64,000 nucleotides of DNA from Odiellus spinosus (Eukaryota; Arthropoda; Arachnida; Opiliones; Phalangiidae): contig CAWUCO010000066.1 of assembly GCA_963920705.1 (NCBI GenBank), forward strand, positions 355,501 to 419,500, read 5' to 3'. This document shows, piece after piece, positions 26,301 through 39,137 of this stretch. Both the position numbers and the translations under genes were made by a program. Below the pieces are notes generated by a model. The model saw only the letters and a program-made list of their open reading frames with translations. It was not told the origin of the DNA and made no database searches. Position 1 is the stretch's first letter. Every line of letters begins with the position of its first letter.

Positions 26301-29300
26301 ATTAATGGACAGTCTAAATAATAAGAGTTTTCAAAAATCCGTTGAAAAACAAGAAAAATATGGCCAATTCAAGAAATCATAGAATATCAAAATAGTCAAA
26401 TTTCAGATTTTAAAAATTCGCTTTTTGATATTAGATGCTTTTTGAATTGTCCATATTTTCCATGTTTTTCAACGGATTTTCCAAAACTCTTGTTTTTTAG
26501 ATAGACCAATATTTGCTCTTTCGAGTAGTCTTAATTTTGTCTAAATCGCTTAAAAATCAAAAGTTTTGTGTCCATTTGAATCCAATAATCTTGGATTTTT
26601 AAGTGTTTTTGCTTTATTTTAACCAATTTTATATTTGTCACAATTTTGCAATTTAGACAAAACCAAAGTCATTCGAAAGAGCAATTAATGGACAGTCTAA
26701 ATAATAAGAGTTTTCAAAAATCCGTTGAAAAACAAGAAAAATATGGCCAATTCAAGAAATCATAGAATATCAAAATTGTCAAATTTCAGATTTTCAAAAT
26801 TCGCTTTTTGATATTAGATGCTTTTTGAATTATCCATATTTTCCATGTTTTTCAACGAATTTTCCAAAACTCTTGTTTTTTAGATAGACCAATATTTCCT
26901 CTTTCGAGTGGTCTTAATTTTGTCTAAATCGCTTAAAAATCAAAAGTTTTGTGTCCATTTTAATATAATAATCTTGGATTTTTAAGCGTTTTTGCTTAAT
27001 TTTAACCAATTTTATATTTGTCACAATTTTGCAATTTAGACAAAACCAAAGTCATTCGAAAGAGCAATTAATGGACAGTCTAAATAATAAGAGTTTTCAA
27101 AAATCCGTTGAAAAACAAGAAAAATATGGCCAATTCAAAAAACATCTAATATCAAAATAGTCAAATTTCAGATTTTCAAAATTCGCTTTTTGATATTAGA
27201 TGCTTTTTGAATTGTCCATATTTTCCATGTTTTTCAACGGATTTTCCAAAACTCTTGATTTTCAGATAGACCAATATTTGCTCTTTCGAGTGGTCTTAAT
27301 TTTGTCTAAATCGTTTAAAAATCAAAAGTTTTGTGTCCATTTTAATCCAATAATCTTGGATTTTTAAGCGTTTTTGCTTAATTTTAACCAATTTTATATT
27401 TGTCACAATTTTGCAATTTAGACACAACCAAAGTCATTCGAAAGAGCAATTAATGGACAGTCTAAATAATAAGAGTTTTCAAAAATCCGTTGAAAAACAA
27501 GAAAAATATGGCCAATTCAAGAAATCATAGAATATCAAAATAGTCAAATTTCAGATTTTCAAAATTCGCTTTTTGATATTAGATGCTTTTTGAATTGTCC
27601 ATATTTTCCATGTTTTTCAACGGATTTTCCAAAACTCTGGTTTTTTAGATAGACCAATATTTGCTCTTTCGAGTGGTCTTAATTTTGTCTAAATCGCTTA
27701 AAAATCAAAAGTTTTGTGTCCATTTGAATCCAATAATCTTGGATTTTTAAGCGTTTTTGCTTAATTTTAACCAATTTTATATTGGTCACAATTTTGCAAT
27801 TTAGACAAAACCAAAGTCATACGAAAGAGCAATTAATGAACAGTCTAAATAATAAGAATTTTTTAAAAATCCGTTGAAAAACAAGAAAAATATGGCCAAT
27901 TCAAGAAACCATACACTATCAAAATAGTCAAATTTCAGATTTTCAAAATTCGCTTTTTGATATTAGATGTTTTTTGAATTGTCCATATTTTCCATGTTTT
28001 TCAATGGATTTTCCAAAACTCTTGTTTTTTAGATAGACCAATATTTGCTCTTTCGAGTGGTCTTAATTTTGTCTAAATCGCTTAAAAATCAAAAGTTTTG
28101 TGTCCATTTGAATCCAATAATCTTGGATTTTTAAGCGTTTTTGCTTAATTTTAACCAATTTTATATTGGTCACAATTTTGCAATTTAGACAAAACCAAAG
28201 TCATTCGAAAGAGCAATTAATGGACAGTCTAAATAATAAGAGTTTTCAAAAATCCGTTGAAAAACAAGAAAAATATGGCCAATTCAAGAAATCATAGAAT
28301 ATCAAAATAGTCAAATTTCAGATTTTAAAAATTCGCTTTTTGATATTAGATGCTTTTTGAATTGTCCATATTTTCCATGTTTTTCAACGGATTTTCCAAA
28401 ACTCTTGTTTTTTAGATAGACCAATATTTGCTCTTTCGAGTAGTCTTAATTTTGTCTAAATCGCTTAAAAATCAAAAGTTTTGTGTCCATTTGAATCCAA
28501 TAATCTTGGATTTTTAAGCGTTTTTGCTTAATTTTAACCAATTTTATATTGGTCACAATTTTGCAATTTAGACAAAACCAAAGTCATTCGAAAGAGCAAT
28601 TAATGAACAGTCTAAATAATAAGAATTTTTTAAAAATCCGTTGAAAAACAAGAAAAATATGGCCAATTCAAGAAACCATACACTATCAAAATAGTCAAAT
28701 TTCCGATTTTCAAAATTCGCTTTTTGATATTAGATGTTTTTTGAATTGTCCATATTTTCCATGTTTTTCAATGGATTTTCCAAAACTCTTGTTTTTTAGA
28801 TAGACCAATATTTGCTCTTTCGAGTGGTCTTAATTTTGTCTAAATCGCTTAAAAATCAAAAGTTTTGTGTCCATTTGAATCCAATAATCTTGGATTTTTA
28901 AGCGTTTTTGCTTAATTTTAACCAATTTTATATTGGTCACAATTTTGCAATTTAGACAAAACCAAAGTCATTCGAAAGAGCAATTAATGAACAGTCTAAA
29001 TAATAAGAATTTTTTAAAAATCCGTTGAAAAACAAGAAAAATATGGCCAATTCAAGAAACCATACACTATCAAAATAGTCAAATTTCAGATTTTCAAAAT
29101 TCGCTTTTTGATATTAGATGCTTTTTGAATTTTCCATATTTTCCATGTTTTTCAACGGATTTTCCAAAACTCTTGTTTTTTAGATAGACCAATATTTGCT
29201 CTTTCGAGTGGTCTTAATTTTGTCTAAATCGCTTAAAAATCAAAAGTTTTGTGTCCATTTGAATCCAATAATCTTGGATTTTTAAGCGTTTTTGCTTAAT

Positions 29301-30259
29301 TTTAACCAATTTTATATTGGTCACAATTTTGCAATTTAGACAAAACCAAAGTCATTCGAAAGAGCAATTAATGGACAGTCTAAATAATAAGAATTTTTTA
29401 AAAATCCGTTGAAAAACAAGAAAAATATGGCCAATTCAAGAAACCATACAATATCAAAATAGTCAAATTTCAGATTTTCAAAATTCGCTTTTTGATATTA
29501 GATGTTTTTTGAATTGTCCATATTTTCCATGTTTTTCAACGGATTTTCTAAAACTCTTGTTTTTTAGTTAGACCAATATTTGCTCTTTCGAGTGGTCTTA
29601 ATTTTGTCTAAATCGCTTAAAAATCAAAAGTTTTGTGTCCATTTGAATCCAATAATCTTGGATTTTTAAGCGTTTTTGCTTAATTTTAACCAATTTTATA
29701 TTGGTCACAATTTTGCAATTTAGACAAAACCAAAGTCATTCGAAAGAGCAATTAATGGACAGTCTAAATAATAAGAGTTTTCAAAAATCCGTTGAAAAAC
29801 AAGAAAAATATGGCCAATTCAAGAAATCATAGAATATCAAAATAGTCAAATTTCAGATTTTAAAAATTCGCTTTTTGATATTAGATGCTTTTTGAATTGT
29901 CCATATTTTCCATGTTTTTCAACGGATTTTCCAAAACTCTTGTTTTTTAGATAGACCAATATTTGGTCTTTCGAGTGGTCTTAATTTTGTCTAAATCGCT
30001 TAAAAATCAAAAGTTTTGTGTCCATTTGAATCCAATAATCTTGGATTTTTAAGCGTTTTTGCTTAATTTTAACCAATTTTATATTGGTCACAATTTTGCA
30101 ATTTAGACAAAACCAAAGTCATTCGAAAGAGCAATTAATGGACAGTCTAAATAATAAGAGTTTTCAAAAATCCGTTGAAAAACAAGAAAAATATGGCCAA
30201 TTCAAGAAATCATAGAATATCAAAATAGTCAAATTTCAGATTTTAAAAATTCGCTTTTT

Positions 30260-33200
30260 GATATTAGATGCTTTTTGAATTGTCCATATTTTCCATGTTT
30301 TTCAACGGATTTTCCAAAACTCTTGATTTTCAGATAGACCAATATTTGCTCTTTCGAGTGGTCTTAATTTTACCTAAATCGCTTAAAAATCAAAAGTTTT
30401 GTGTCCATTTTAATCCAATAATCTTGGATTTTTAAGCGTTTTTGCTTAATTTTAACCAATTTTATATTGGTCACAATTTTGCAATTTAGACAAAACCAAA
30501 GTCATTCGAAAGAGCAATTAATGGACAGTCTAAATAATAAGAGTTTTCAAAAATCCGTTGAAAAACAAGAAAAATATGCCCAATTCAAGAAATCATAGAA
30601 TATCAAAATAGTCAAATTTCAGATTTTAAAAATTCGCTTTTTGATATTAGATGCTTTTTGAATTGTCCATATTTTCCATGTTTTTCAACGGATTTTCCAA
30701 AACTCTTGTTTTTTAGATAGACCAATATTTGCTCTTTCGAGTGGTCTTAATTTTGTCTAAATCGCTTAAAAATCAAAAGTTTTGTGTCCATTTGAATCCA
30801 ATAATCTTGGATTTTTAAGCGTTTTTGCTTAATTTTAACCAATTTTATATTGGTCACAATTTTGCAATTTAGACAAAACCAAAGTCATACGAAAGAGCAA
30901 TTAATGGACAGTCTAAATTATAAGAGTTTTCAAAAATCCGTTGAAAAACAAGAAAAATATGGCCAATTCAAGAAATCATACAATATCAAAATAGTCAAAT
31001 TTCAGATTTTCAAAATTCGCTTTTTGATTATAGATGTTTTTTGAATTGTCCATATTTTCCATGTTTTTCAACGGATTTTCCAAAACTCTTGTTTTTTAGA
31101 TAGACCAATATTTGCTCTTTCGAGTAGTCTTAATTTTGTCTAAATTGCTTAAAAATCAAAAGTTTTGTGTCCATTTGAATCCAATAATCTTGGATTTTTA
31201 AGTGTTTTTGCTTTATTTTAACCAATTTTATAATTGTCACAATTTTGCAATTTAGACAAAACCAAAGTCATTCGAAAGAGCAATTAATGGACAGTCTAAA
31301 TAATAAGAGTTTTCAAAAATCCGTTGAAAAACAATAAAAATATGGCCAATTCAAGAATCCATACAATATCAAAATAGTCAAATTTCAGATTTTAAAAATT
31401 CGCTTTTTGATATTAGATGTTTTTTGAATTGGCTATATTTTCCATGTTTTTCAACGGATTTTCCAAAACTCTTTTTTTTAGATAGACCAATATTTGCTCT
31501 TTCGAGTAGTCTTAATTTTGTCTAAATCGCTTAAAAATCAAAAGTTTTGTGTCCATTTGAATCCAATAATCTTGGATTTTTAAGCGTTTTTGCTTAATTT
31601 TAACCAATTTTATATTGGTCACAATTTTGCAATTTAGACAAAACCAAAGTCATTCGAAAGAGCAATTAATGGACAGTCTAAATAATAAGATTTTTTTAAA
31701 AATCCGTTGAAAAACAAGAAAAATATGGCCAATTCAAGAAACCATACAATATCAAAATAGTCAAATTTCAGATTTTCAAAATTCGCTTTTTGATATTAGA
31801 TGTTTTTTGAATTGTCCATATTTTCCATGTTTTTCAATGGATTTTCCAAAACTCTTGTTTTTTAGATAGACCAATATTTGCTCTTTCGAGTGGTCTTAAT
31901 TTTGTCTAAATCGCTTAAAAATCAAAAGTTTTGTGTCCATTTGAATCCAATAATCTTGGATTTTTAAGCGTTTTTGCTTAATTTTAACCAATTTTATATT
32001 GGTCACAATTTTGCAATTTAGACAAAACCCTAGTCATTCGAAAGAGCAATTAATGAACAGTCTAAATAAAAGAATTTTTTAAAAATCCGTTGAAAAACAA
32101 GAAAAATATGGCCAATTCAAGAAACCATACACTATCAAAATAGTCAAATTTCAGATTTTCAAAATTCGCTTTTTGATATTAGATGTTTTTTGAATTGTCC
32201 ATATTTTCCATGTTTTTCAATGGATTTTCCAAAACTCTTGTTTTTTAGATAGACCAATATTTGCTCTTTCGAGTGGTCTTAATTTTGTCTAAGTCGCTTA
32301 AAAATCAAAAGTTTTGTGTCCATTTTAATCCAATAATCTTGGATTTTTAAGCGTTTTTGCTTAATTTTAACCAATTTTATATTGGTCACAATTTTGCAAT
32401 TTAGACAAAACCAAAGTCATTCGAAAGAGCAATTAATGGGCAGTCTAAATAATAAGAATTTTTTAAAAATCCGTTGAAAAACAAGAAAAATATGGCCAAT
32501 TCAAGAAACCATACAATATCAAAATAGTCAAATTTCAGATTTTCAAAATTCGCTTTTTGATATTAGATGTTTTTTGAATTGTCCATATTTTCCATGTTTT
32601 TCAACGGATTTTCCAAAACTCTTGTTTTTTAGTTAGACCAATATTTGCTCTTTCGAGTGGTCTTAATTTTGTCTAAATCGCTTAAAAATCAAAAGTTTTG
32701 TGTCCATTTGAATCCAATAATCTTGGATTTTTAAGCGTTTTTGCTTAATTTTAACCAATTTTATATTGGTCACAATTTTGCAATTTAGACAAAACCAAAG
32801 TCATTCGAAAGAGCAATTAATGGGCAGTCTAAATAATAAGAGTTTTCAAAAATCCGTTGAAAAACAAGAAAAATATGGCCAATTCAAGAAATCATAGAAT
32901 ATCAAAATAGTCAAATTTCAGATTTTAAAAATTCGCTTTTTGATATTAGATGCTTTTTGAAGTGTCCATATTTTCCATGTTTTTCAACGGATTTTCCAAA
33001 ACTCTTGTTTTTTTAGATAGACCAATATTTGCTCTTTCGAGTGGTCTTAATTTTGTCTAAATCGCTTAAAAATCAAAAGTTTTGTGTCCATTTGAATCCA
33101 ATAATCTTGGATTTTTAAGCGTTTTTGCTTAATTTTAACCAATTTTATATTGGTCACAATTTTGCAATTTAGACAAAACCATAGTCATTCGAAAGAGCAA

Positions 33201-36130
33201 TTAATGGACAGTCTAAATAATAAGAGTTTTCAAAAATCCGTTAAAAAACAAGAAAAATATGGCCAATTCAAGAAATCATAGAATATCAAAATAGTCAAAT
33301 TTCAGATTTTAAAAATTCGCTTTTTGATATTAGATGCTTTTTGAATTGTCCATATTTTCCATGTTTTTCAACGGATTTTCCAAAACTCTTGATTTTCAGA
33401 TAGACCAATATTTGCTCTTTCGAGTGGTCTTAATTTTGTCTAAATCGCTTAAAAATCAAAAGTTTTGTGTCCATTTTAATCCAATAATCTTGGATTTTTA
33501 AGCGTTTTTGCTTAATTTTAACCAATTTTATATTGGTCACAATTTTGCAATTTAGACAAAACCAAAGTCATTCGAAAGAGCAATTAATGGACAGTCTAAA
33601 TAATAAGAGTTTTCAAAAATCCGTTGAAAAACAAGAAAAATATGCCCAATTCAACAAATCATAGAATATCAAAATAGTCAAATTTCAGATTTTAAAAATT
33701 CGCTTTTTGATATTAGATGCTTTTTGAATTGTCCATATTTTCCATGTTTTTCAACGGATTTTCCAAAACTCTTGTTTTTTAGATAGACCAATATTTGCTC
33801 TTTCGAGTGGTCTTAATTTTGTCTAAATCGCTTAAAAATCAAAAGTTTTGTGTCCATTTGAATCCAATAATCTTGGATTTTTAAGCGTTTTTGCTTAATT
33901 TTAACCAATTTTATATTGGTCACAATTTTGCAATTTAGACAAAACCAAAGTCATTCGAAAGAGCAATTAATGGACAGTCTAAATAATAAGTTTTCAAAAA
34001 TCCGTTGAAAAACAAAAAAAATATGGCCAATTCAAGAAATCATAGAATATCAAAATAGTCAAATTTCAGATTTTAAAAATTCGCTTTTTGATATTAGATG
34101 CTTTTTGAATTGTCCATATTTTCCATGTTTTTCAACGGATTTTCCAAAACTCTTGTTTTTTAGATAGACCAATATTTGCTCTTTCGAGTGGTCTTAATTT
34201 TGTCTAAATCGCTTAAAAATCAAAAGTTTTGTGTCCATTTGAATCCAATAATCTTGGATTTTTAAGCGTTTTTGCTTAATTTTAACCAATTTTATATTGG
34301 TCACAATTTTGCAATTTAGACAAAACCAAAGTCATTAGAAAGAGCAATTAATGGAAAGTCTAAATAATAAGAGTTTTCAAAAATCCGTTGAAAAACAAGA
34401 AAAATATGGCCAATTCAAGAAATCATACAATATCAAAATAGTCAAATTTCAGATTTTCAAAATTCGCTTTTTGATATTAGATGTTTTTTGAATTGTCCAT
34501 ATTTTCCATGTTTTTCAACGGATTTTCCAAAACTCTTGATTTTCAGATAGACCAATATTTGCTCTTTCGAGTGGTCTTAATTTTGTCTAAATCGCTTAAA
34601 AATCAAAAGTTTTGTGTCCATTTTAATCCAATAATCTTGGATTTTTAAGCGTTTTTGCTTAATTTTAACCAATTTTATATTGGTCACAATTTTGCAATTT
34701 AGACAAAACCAAAGTCATTCGAAAGAGCAATTAATGGACAGTCTAAATAATAAGAGTTTTCAAAAATCCGTTGAAAAACAAGAAAAATATGCCCAATTCA
34801 AGAAATCATAGAATATCAAAATAGTCAAATTTCAGATTTTAAAAATTCGCTTTTTGATATTAGATGCTTTTTGAATTGTCCATATTTTCCATGTTTTTCA
34901 ACGGATTTTCCAAAACTCTTGTTTTTAGATAGACCAATATTTGCTCTTTCGAGTGGTCTTAATTTTGTCTAATTCGCTTAAAAATCAAAAGTTTTGTGTC
35001 CATTTGAATCCAATAATCTTGGATTTTTAAGCGTTTTTGCTTAATTTTAACCAATTTTATATTGGTCACAATTTTGCAATTTAGACAAAACCAAAGTCAT
35101 ACGAAAGAGCAATTAATGGACAGTCTAAATAATAAGAGTTTTCAAAAATCCGTTGAAAAACAAGAAAAATATGGCCAATTCAAGAAATCATACAATATCA
35201 AAATAGTCAAATTTCAGATTTTCAAAATTCGCTTTTTGATAATAGATGTTTTTTGAATTGTCCATATTTTCCATGTTTTTCAACGGATTTTCCAAAACTC
35301 TTGTTTTTTAGATAGACCAATATTTGCTCTTTCGAGTGGTCTTAATTTTGTCTAAATCGCTTAAAAATCAAAGGTTTTGTGTCCATTTGAATCCAATAAT
35401 CTTGGATTTTTAAGCGTTTTTGCTTAATTTTAACCAATTTTATATTGGTCACAATTTTGCAATTTAGACAAAACCAAAGTCATTCGAAAGAGCAATTAAT
35501 GGACAGTCTAAATAATAAGTTTTCAAAAATCCGTTGAAAAACAAAAAAAATATGGCCAATTCAAGAAATCATAGAATATCAAAATAGTCAAATTTCAGAT
35601 TTTAAAAATTCGCTTTTTGATATTAGATGCTTTTTGAATTGTCCATATTTTCCATGTTTTTCAACGGATTTTCCAAAACTCTTGTTTTTTAGATAGACCA
35701 ATATTTGCTCTTTCGAGTGGTCTTAATTTTGTCTAAATCGCTTAAAAATCAAAAGTTTTGTGTCCATTTGAATCCAATAATCTTGGATTTTTAAGCGTTT
35801 TTGCTTAATTTTAACCAATTTTATATTGGTCACAATTTTGCAATTTAGACAAAACCAAAGTCATTAGAAAGAGCAATTAATGGAAAGTCTAAATAATAAG
35901 AGTTTTCAAAAATCCGTTGAAAAACAAGAAAAATATGGCCAATTCAAGAAATCATACAATATCAAAATAGTCAAATTTCAGATTTTCAAAATTCGCTTTT
36001 TGATATTAGATGTTTTTTGAATTGTCCATATTTTCCATGTTTTTCAACGGATTTTCCAAAACTCTTGATTTTCAGATAGACCAATATTTGCTCTTTCGAG
36101 TGGTCTTAATTTTGTCTAAATCGCTTAAAA
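30260..36130 (+). repeat. Higher-order repeats of 1528 and ~1147 bp within block 3
   Basis: A 3-base deletion variant, AATAATAAGTTTTC, occurs near 33988 and 35515, four monomers apart, each followed by AAACAAAAAAAATATGG. Next come GTCATTAGAAAGAG near 34330 and 35860 and a TACAATATC monomer. TATGCCCAATTC marks monomers near 30576, 33642 and 34789. GTCATACGAAAGAG with an altered TAGATG start occurs near 30887 and 35097, eleven monomers apart. These linked markers show repeated duplication of blocks of three to eleven monomers. Limits are approximate. Confidence 0.65.
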
Positions 36131-37087
36131 ATCAAAAGTTTTGTGTCCATTTGAAACCAATAATCTTGGATTTTTAAGCGTTTTTGCTTAATTTTAACCA
36201 ATTTTATATTGGTCACAATTTTGCAATTTAGACAAAACCAAAGTCATTCGAAAGAGCAATTAATGGACAGTCTAAATAATAAGAGTTTTCAAAAATCCGT
36301 TGAAAAACAAGAAAAATATGGCCAATTCAAGAAATCATAGAATATCAAAATAGTCAAATTTCAGATTTTCAAAATTCGCTTTTTGATATTAGATGTTTTT
36401 TGAATTGTCCATATTTTCCATGTTTTTCAACGGATTTTCCAAAACTCTTGTTTTTTAGATAGACCAATATTTGCTCTTTCGAGTGGTCTTAATTTTGTCT
36501 AAATCGCTTAAAAATCAAAAGTTTTGTGTCCATTTGAAACCAATAATCTTGGATTTTTAAGCGTTTTTGCTTAATTTTAACCAATTTTATATTGGTCACA
36601 ATTTTGCAATTTAGACAAAACCAAAGTCATTCGAAAGAGCAATTAATGGACAGTCTAAATAATAAGAGTTTTCAAAAATCCGTTGAAAAACAAGAAAAAT
36701 ATGGCCAATTCAAGAAATCATAGAATATCAAAATAGTCAAATTTCAGATTTTAAAAATTCGCTTTTTGATATTAGATGTTTTTTGAATTGTCCATATTTT
36801 CCATGTTTTTCAAGGGATTTTCCAAAACTCATGTTTTTTAGATAGACCAATATTTGCTCTTTCGAGTGGTCTAATTTTGTCTAAATCGCTTAAAAATCAA
36901 AAGTTTTGTGTCCATTTGAATCCAATAATCTTGGATTTTTAAGCGTTTTTGCTTAATTTTAACCAATTTTATATTGGTCACAATTTTGCAATTTAGACAA
37001 AACCAAAGTCATTCGAAAGAGCAATTAATGGACAGTCTAAATAATAAGAGTTTTCAAAAATCCGTTGAAAAACAAGAAAAATATGGC

Positions 37088-37095
37088 CAATTCAA
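37088..37095. other. Orientation switch 3, plus to minus, same breakpoint as switch 1
   Basis: Plus A' (AAGAAAAATATGGCC) changes at CAATTCAA into reverse-complement arm A (AAAACATCTAATATC). The joint is identical in sequence to that at 12188-12195, for at least about 50 bp on each side. The next minus monomer carries GTATGGTTTC, unlike the monomer after switch 1. The two switches are either independent uses of the same short identity or one junction copied to a second place. Confidence 0.92.
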
Positions 37096-38898
37096 AAAAC
37101 ATCTAATATCAAAAAGCGAATTTTTAAAATCTGAAATTTGACTATTTTGATATTGTATGGTTTCTTGAATTGGCCATATTTTTCTTGTTTTTCAACGGAT
37201 TTTTGAAAACTCTTGTTATTTAGACTGTCCATTAATTGCTCTTTCGAATGACTTTGGTTTTGTCTAAATTGCAAAATTGTGACAAATATAAAATTGGTTA
37301 AAATTAAGCAAAAACGCTTAAAAATCCAAGATTATTGGATTAAAATGGACACAAAACTTTTGATTTTTAAGCGATTTAGACAAAATTAAGACCACTCGAA
37401 AGAGAAATATTGGTCTATCTAAAAAACAAGAGTTTTGGAAAATCCGTTGAAAAACATGGAAAATATGGACAATTCAAAAAGCATCTAATATCAAAAAGCG
37501 AATTTTTAAAATCTGAAATTTGACTATTTTGATATTGTATGATTTCTTGAATTGGCCATATTTTTCTTGTTTTTCAACGGATTTTTGAAAACTCTTGTTA
37601 TTTAGACTGTCCATTAATTGCTCTTTCGAATGACTTTGGTTTTGTCTAAATTGCAAAATTGTGACAAATATATAATTGGTTAAAATTAAGCAAAAACACT
37701 TAAAAATCCAAGATTATTGGATTAAAATGGACACAAAACTTTTGATTTTTAAGCGATATAGACAAAATTAAGACCACTCGAAAGAGCAAATATTGGCCTA
37801 TCTAAAAACAAGAGTTTTGGAAAATCCGTTGAAAAACATGGAAAATATGGACAATTCAAAAAGCATCTAATATCAAAAAGCGAATTTTTAAAATCTGAAA
37901 TTTGACTATTTTGATATTGTATGATTTCTTGAATTGGCCATATTTTTCTTGTTTTTCAACGGATTTTTGAAAACTCTTATTATTTAGACTGTCCATTAAT
38001 TGCTCTTTCGAATGACTTTGGTTTTGTCTAAATTGCAAAATTGTGACCAATATAAAATTGGTTAAAATTAAGCAAAAACACTTAAAAATCCAAGATTATT
38101 GGATTCAAATGGACACAAAACGTTTGATTTTTAAGCGATTTAGACAAAATTAAGACCACTCGAAAGAGCAAATATTGGTCTATCTAAAAAACAAGAGTTT
38201 TGGAAAATCCGTTGAAAAACATGGAAAATATGGACAATTCAAAAAGCATCTAATATCAAAAAGCGAATTTTGAAAATCTGAAATTTGACTATTTTGATAT
38301 TAGATGTTTTTTGAATTGGCCATATTTTTCTTGTTTTTCAACGGATTTTTGAAAACTCTTATTATTTAGACTGTCCATTAATTGCTCTTTCGAATGACTT
38401 TGGTTTTGTCAAAATTGCAAAATTGTGACAAATATAAAATTGGTTAAAATTAAGCAAAAACGCTTAAAAATCCAAGATTATTGGATCAAAATGGACACAA
38501 AACTTTTGATTCTTAAGCGATTTAGACAAAATTAAGACCACTCGAAAGAGCAAATATTGGTCTTTCTAAAAAACAAGAGTTTTGGAAAATCCGTTGAAAA
38601 ACATGGAAATTATGGACAATTCAAAAAGCATCTAATATCAAAAAGCGAATTTTGAAAATCTGAAATTTGACTATTTTGATATTCTATGATTTCTTGAATT
38701 AGCCATATTTTTCTTGTTTTTCAACGGATTTTTGAAAACTCTTATTATTTAGACTGTCCATTAATTGCTCTTTCGAATGACTTTGGTTTTGTCTAAATTG
38801 CAAAATTGTGACCAATATAAAATTGGTTAAAATTAAGCAAAAACGCTTAAAAATCCAAGATTATTGGATTAAAATGGACACAAAACTTTTGATTTTTA
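37090..38898 (-). repeat. Satellite array block 4, left part, minus orientation (~4.7 monomers)
   Basis: Minus-strand monomers at 382-383 bp spacing fill this stretch up to the retrotransposon. The copy near 38290-38320 has an arm A-type patch (GATATTAGATGTTTTTTG in place of the usual GATATTCTATGATTTCTTG). The last monomer is cut at GATTTTTA, within the right half of its s1 stem-loop, where the retrotransposon begins. No other gene is seen. Confidence 0.95.
38291..38322 (-). repeat. Arm A-type patch inside a minus A' arm (conversion tract)
   Basis: In this minus copy the A' arm reads ATTAGATGTTTTTTGAATTG, matching arm A, between the shared edges TATTTTGATAT and GAATTGGCCATATTTTTC, which are A'-specific on the far side. 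The same patch occurs near 42811-42840 and 45298-45327. It is the strand-reversed equivalent of the patches at 23301, 24833 and 27131. Confidence 0.72.
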
Positions 38899-38918
38899 CC
38901 ATTGTTGCACCATTGTTG
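38899..38918 (-). repeat. 11-bp terminal tandem repeat of the retrotransposon
   Basis: CCATTGTTGCA (38899-38909) is followed by CCATTGTTG (38910-38918), about 1.8 copies of an 11-mer on the plus strand. In the element's sense the 3' end is thus an AACAATGG-type repeat. CR1- and L2-like elements commonly end in short tandem repeats of their own type rather than poly(A). The repeat abuts the satellite directly. Confidence 0.75.
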
Positions 38919-38935
38919 TTTTTTATTGTTTTAAA

Positions 38936-38967
38936 AGGGCTAAGTCAACTGGCGACTTGTAAGCCCT
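38936..38967 (-). other. Stem-loop in the retrotransposon 3' UTR
   Basis: AGGGCT (38936-38941) pairs with AGCCCT (38962-38967), and AAGTC (38942-38946) pairs with GACTT (38954-38958). The loop is AACTGGC, and a 3-base bulge (GTA) interrupts one side. Eleven pairs with six G-C in the outer and inner stems stand out in an otherwise A/T-rich region. A conserved 3' hairpin used for template recognition is the likely role; this is inference. Confidence 0.75.
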
Positions 38968-39137
38968 GAATACATTAGATTAACATAGTAGATATAATTC
39001 AAAATAAAAGAAAATAAAAAAGAAAACAAAAAAAAATAGTTCAAAGTAAAATAAAACAATGAGAAAGGAGCAATAGTGCATATAATTCAGAAAAACAAAA
39101 AAAACAAAAGAGAAAGAAAAAATACCGTATAAGTTGG

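Larger units (their letters stand above)
20600..37090 (+). repeat. Satellite array block 3, plus orientation (~43 monomers)
   Basis: This is the longest plus block, with a 383-bp period throughout. A local subfamily with ATGAACAGTC and a lengthened AAGAATTTTTTAAAAATCC is confined to about 22.1-32.5 kb. Another local variant, ATATTTCCTCTTTCGAG, recurs near 23066, 24596, 25363 and 26893. Higher-order spacing is mixed (two, four and six monomers). From about 32.8 kb onward the copies resemble those of 29.8-31 kb and share variants such as TATGCCCAATTC. No gene or unrelated insertion is seen. Confidence 0.97.
38899..39137 (-). other. 3' UTR of the retrotransposon
   Basis: This lies between the stop codon and the element end. 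In the sense of the element it begins with a pyrimidine/T-rich tract (A-rich on the plus strand, about 39001-39122), passes through the stem-loop at 38936-38967, and ends in 11-bp repeats. A minus-strand AATAAA lies at 38922-38927, close to the terminus, but no poly(A) tail follows. The region probably contains the signal by which the reverse transcriptase recognises its own RNA; this is inferred from other elements of the CR1/L2 type. Confidence 0.75.

Noticed and set aside
39001-39122. A poly(A) tail of the retrotransposon
   Set aside because: The A-rich stretch is on the plus strand, opposite to the element's sense, and lies inside the 3' UTR with mixed bases. The element ends beyond it in 11-bp repeats.
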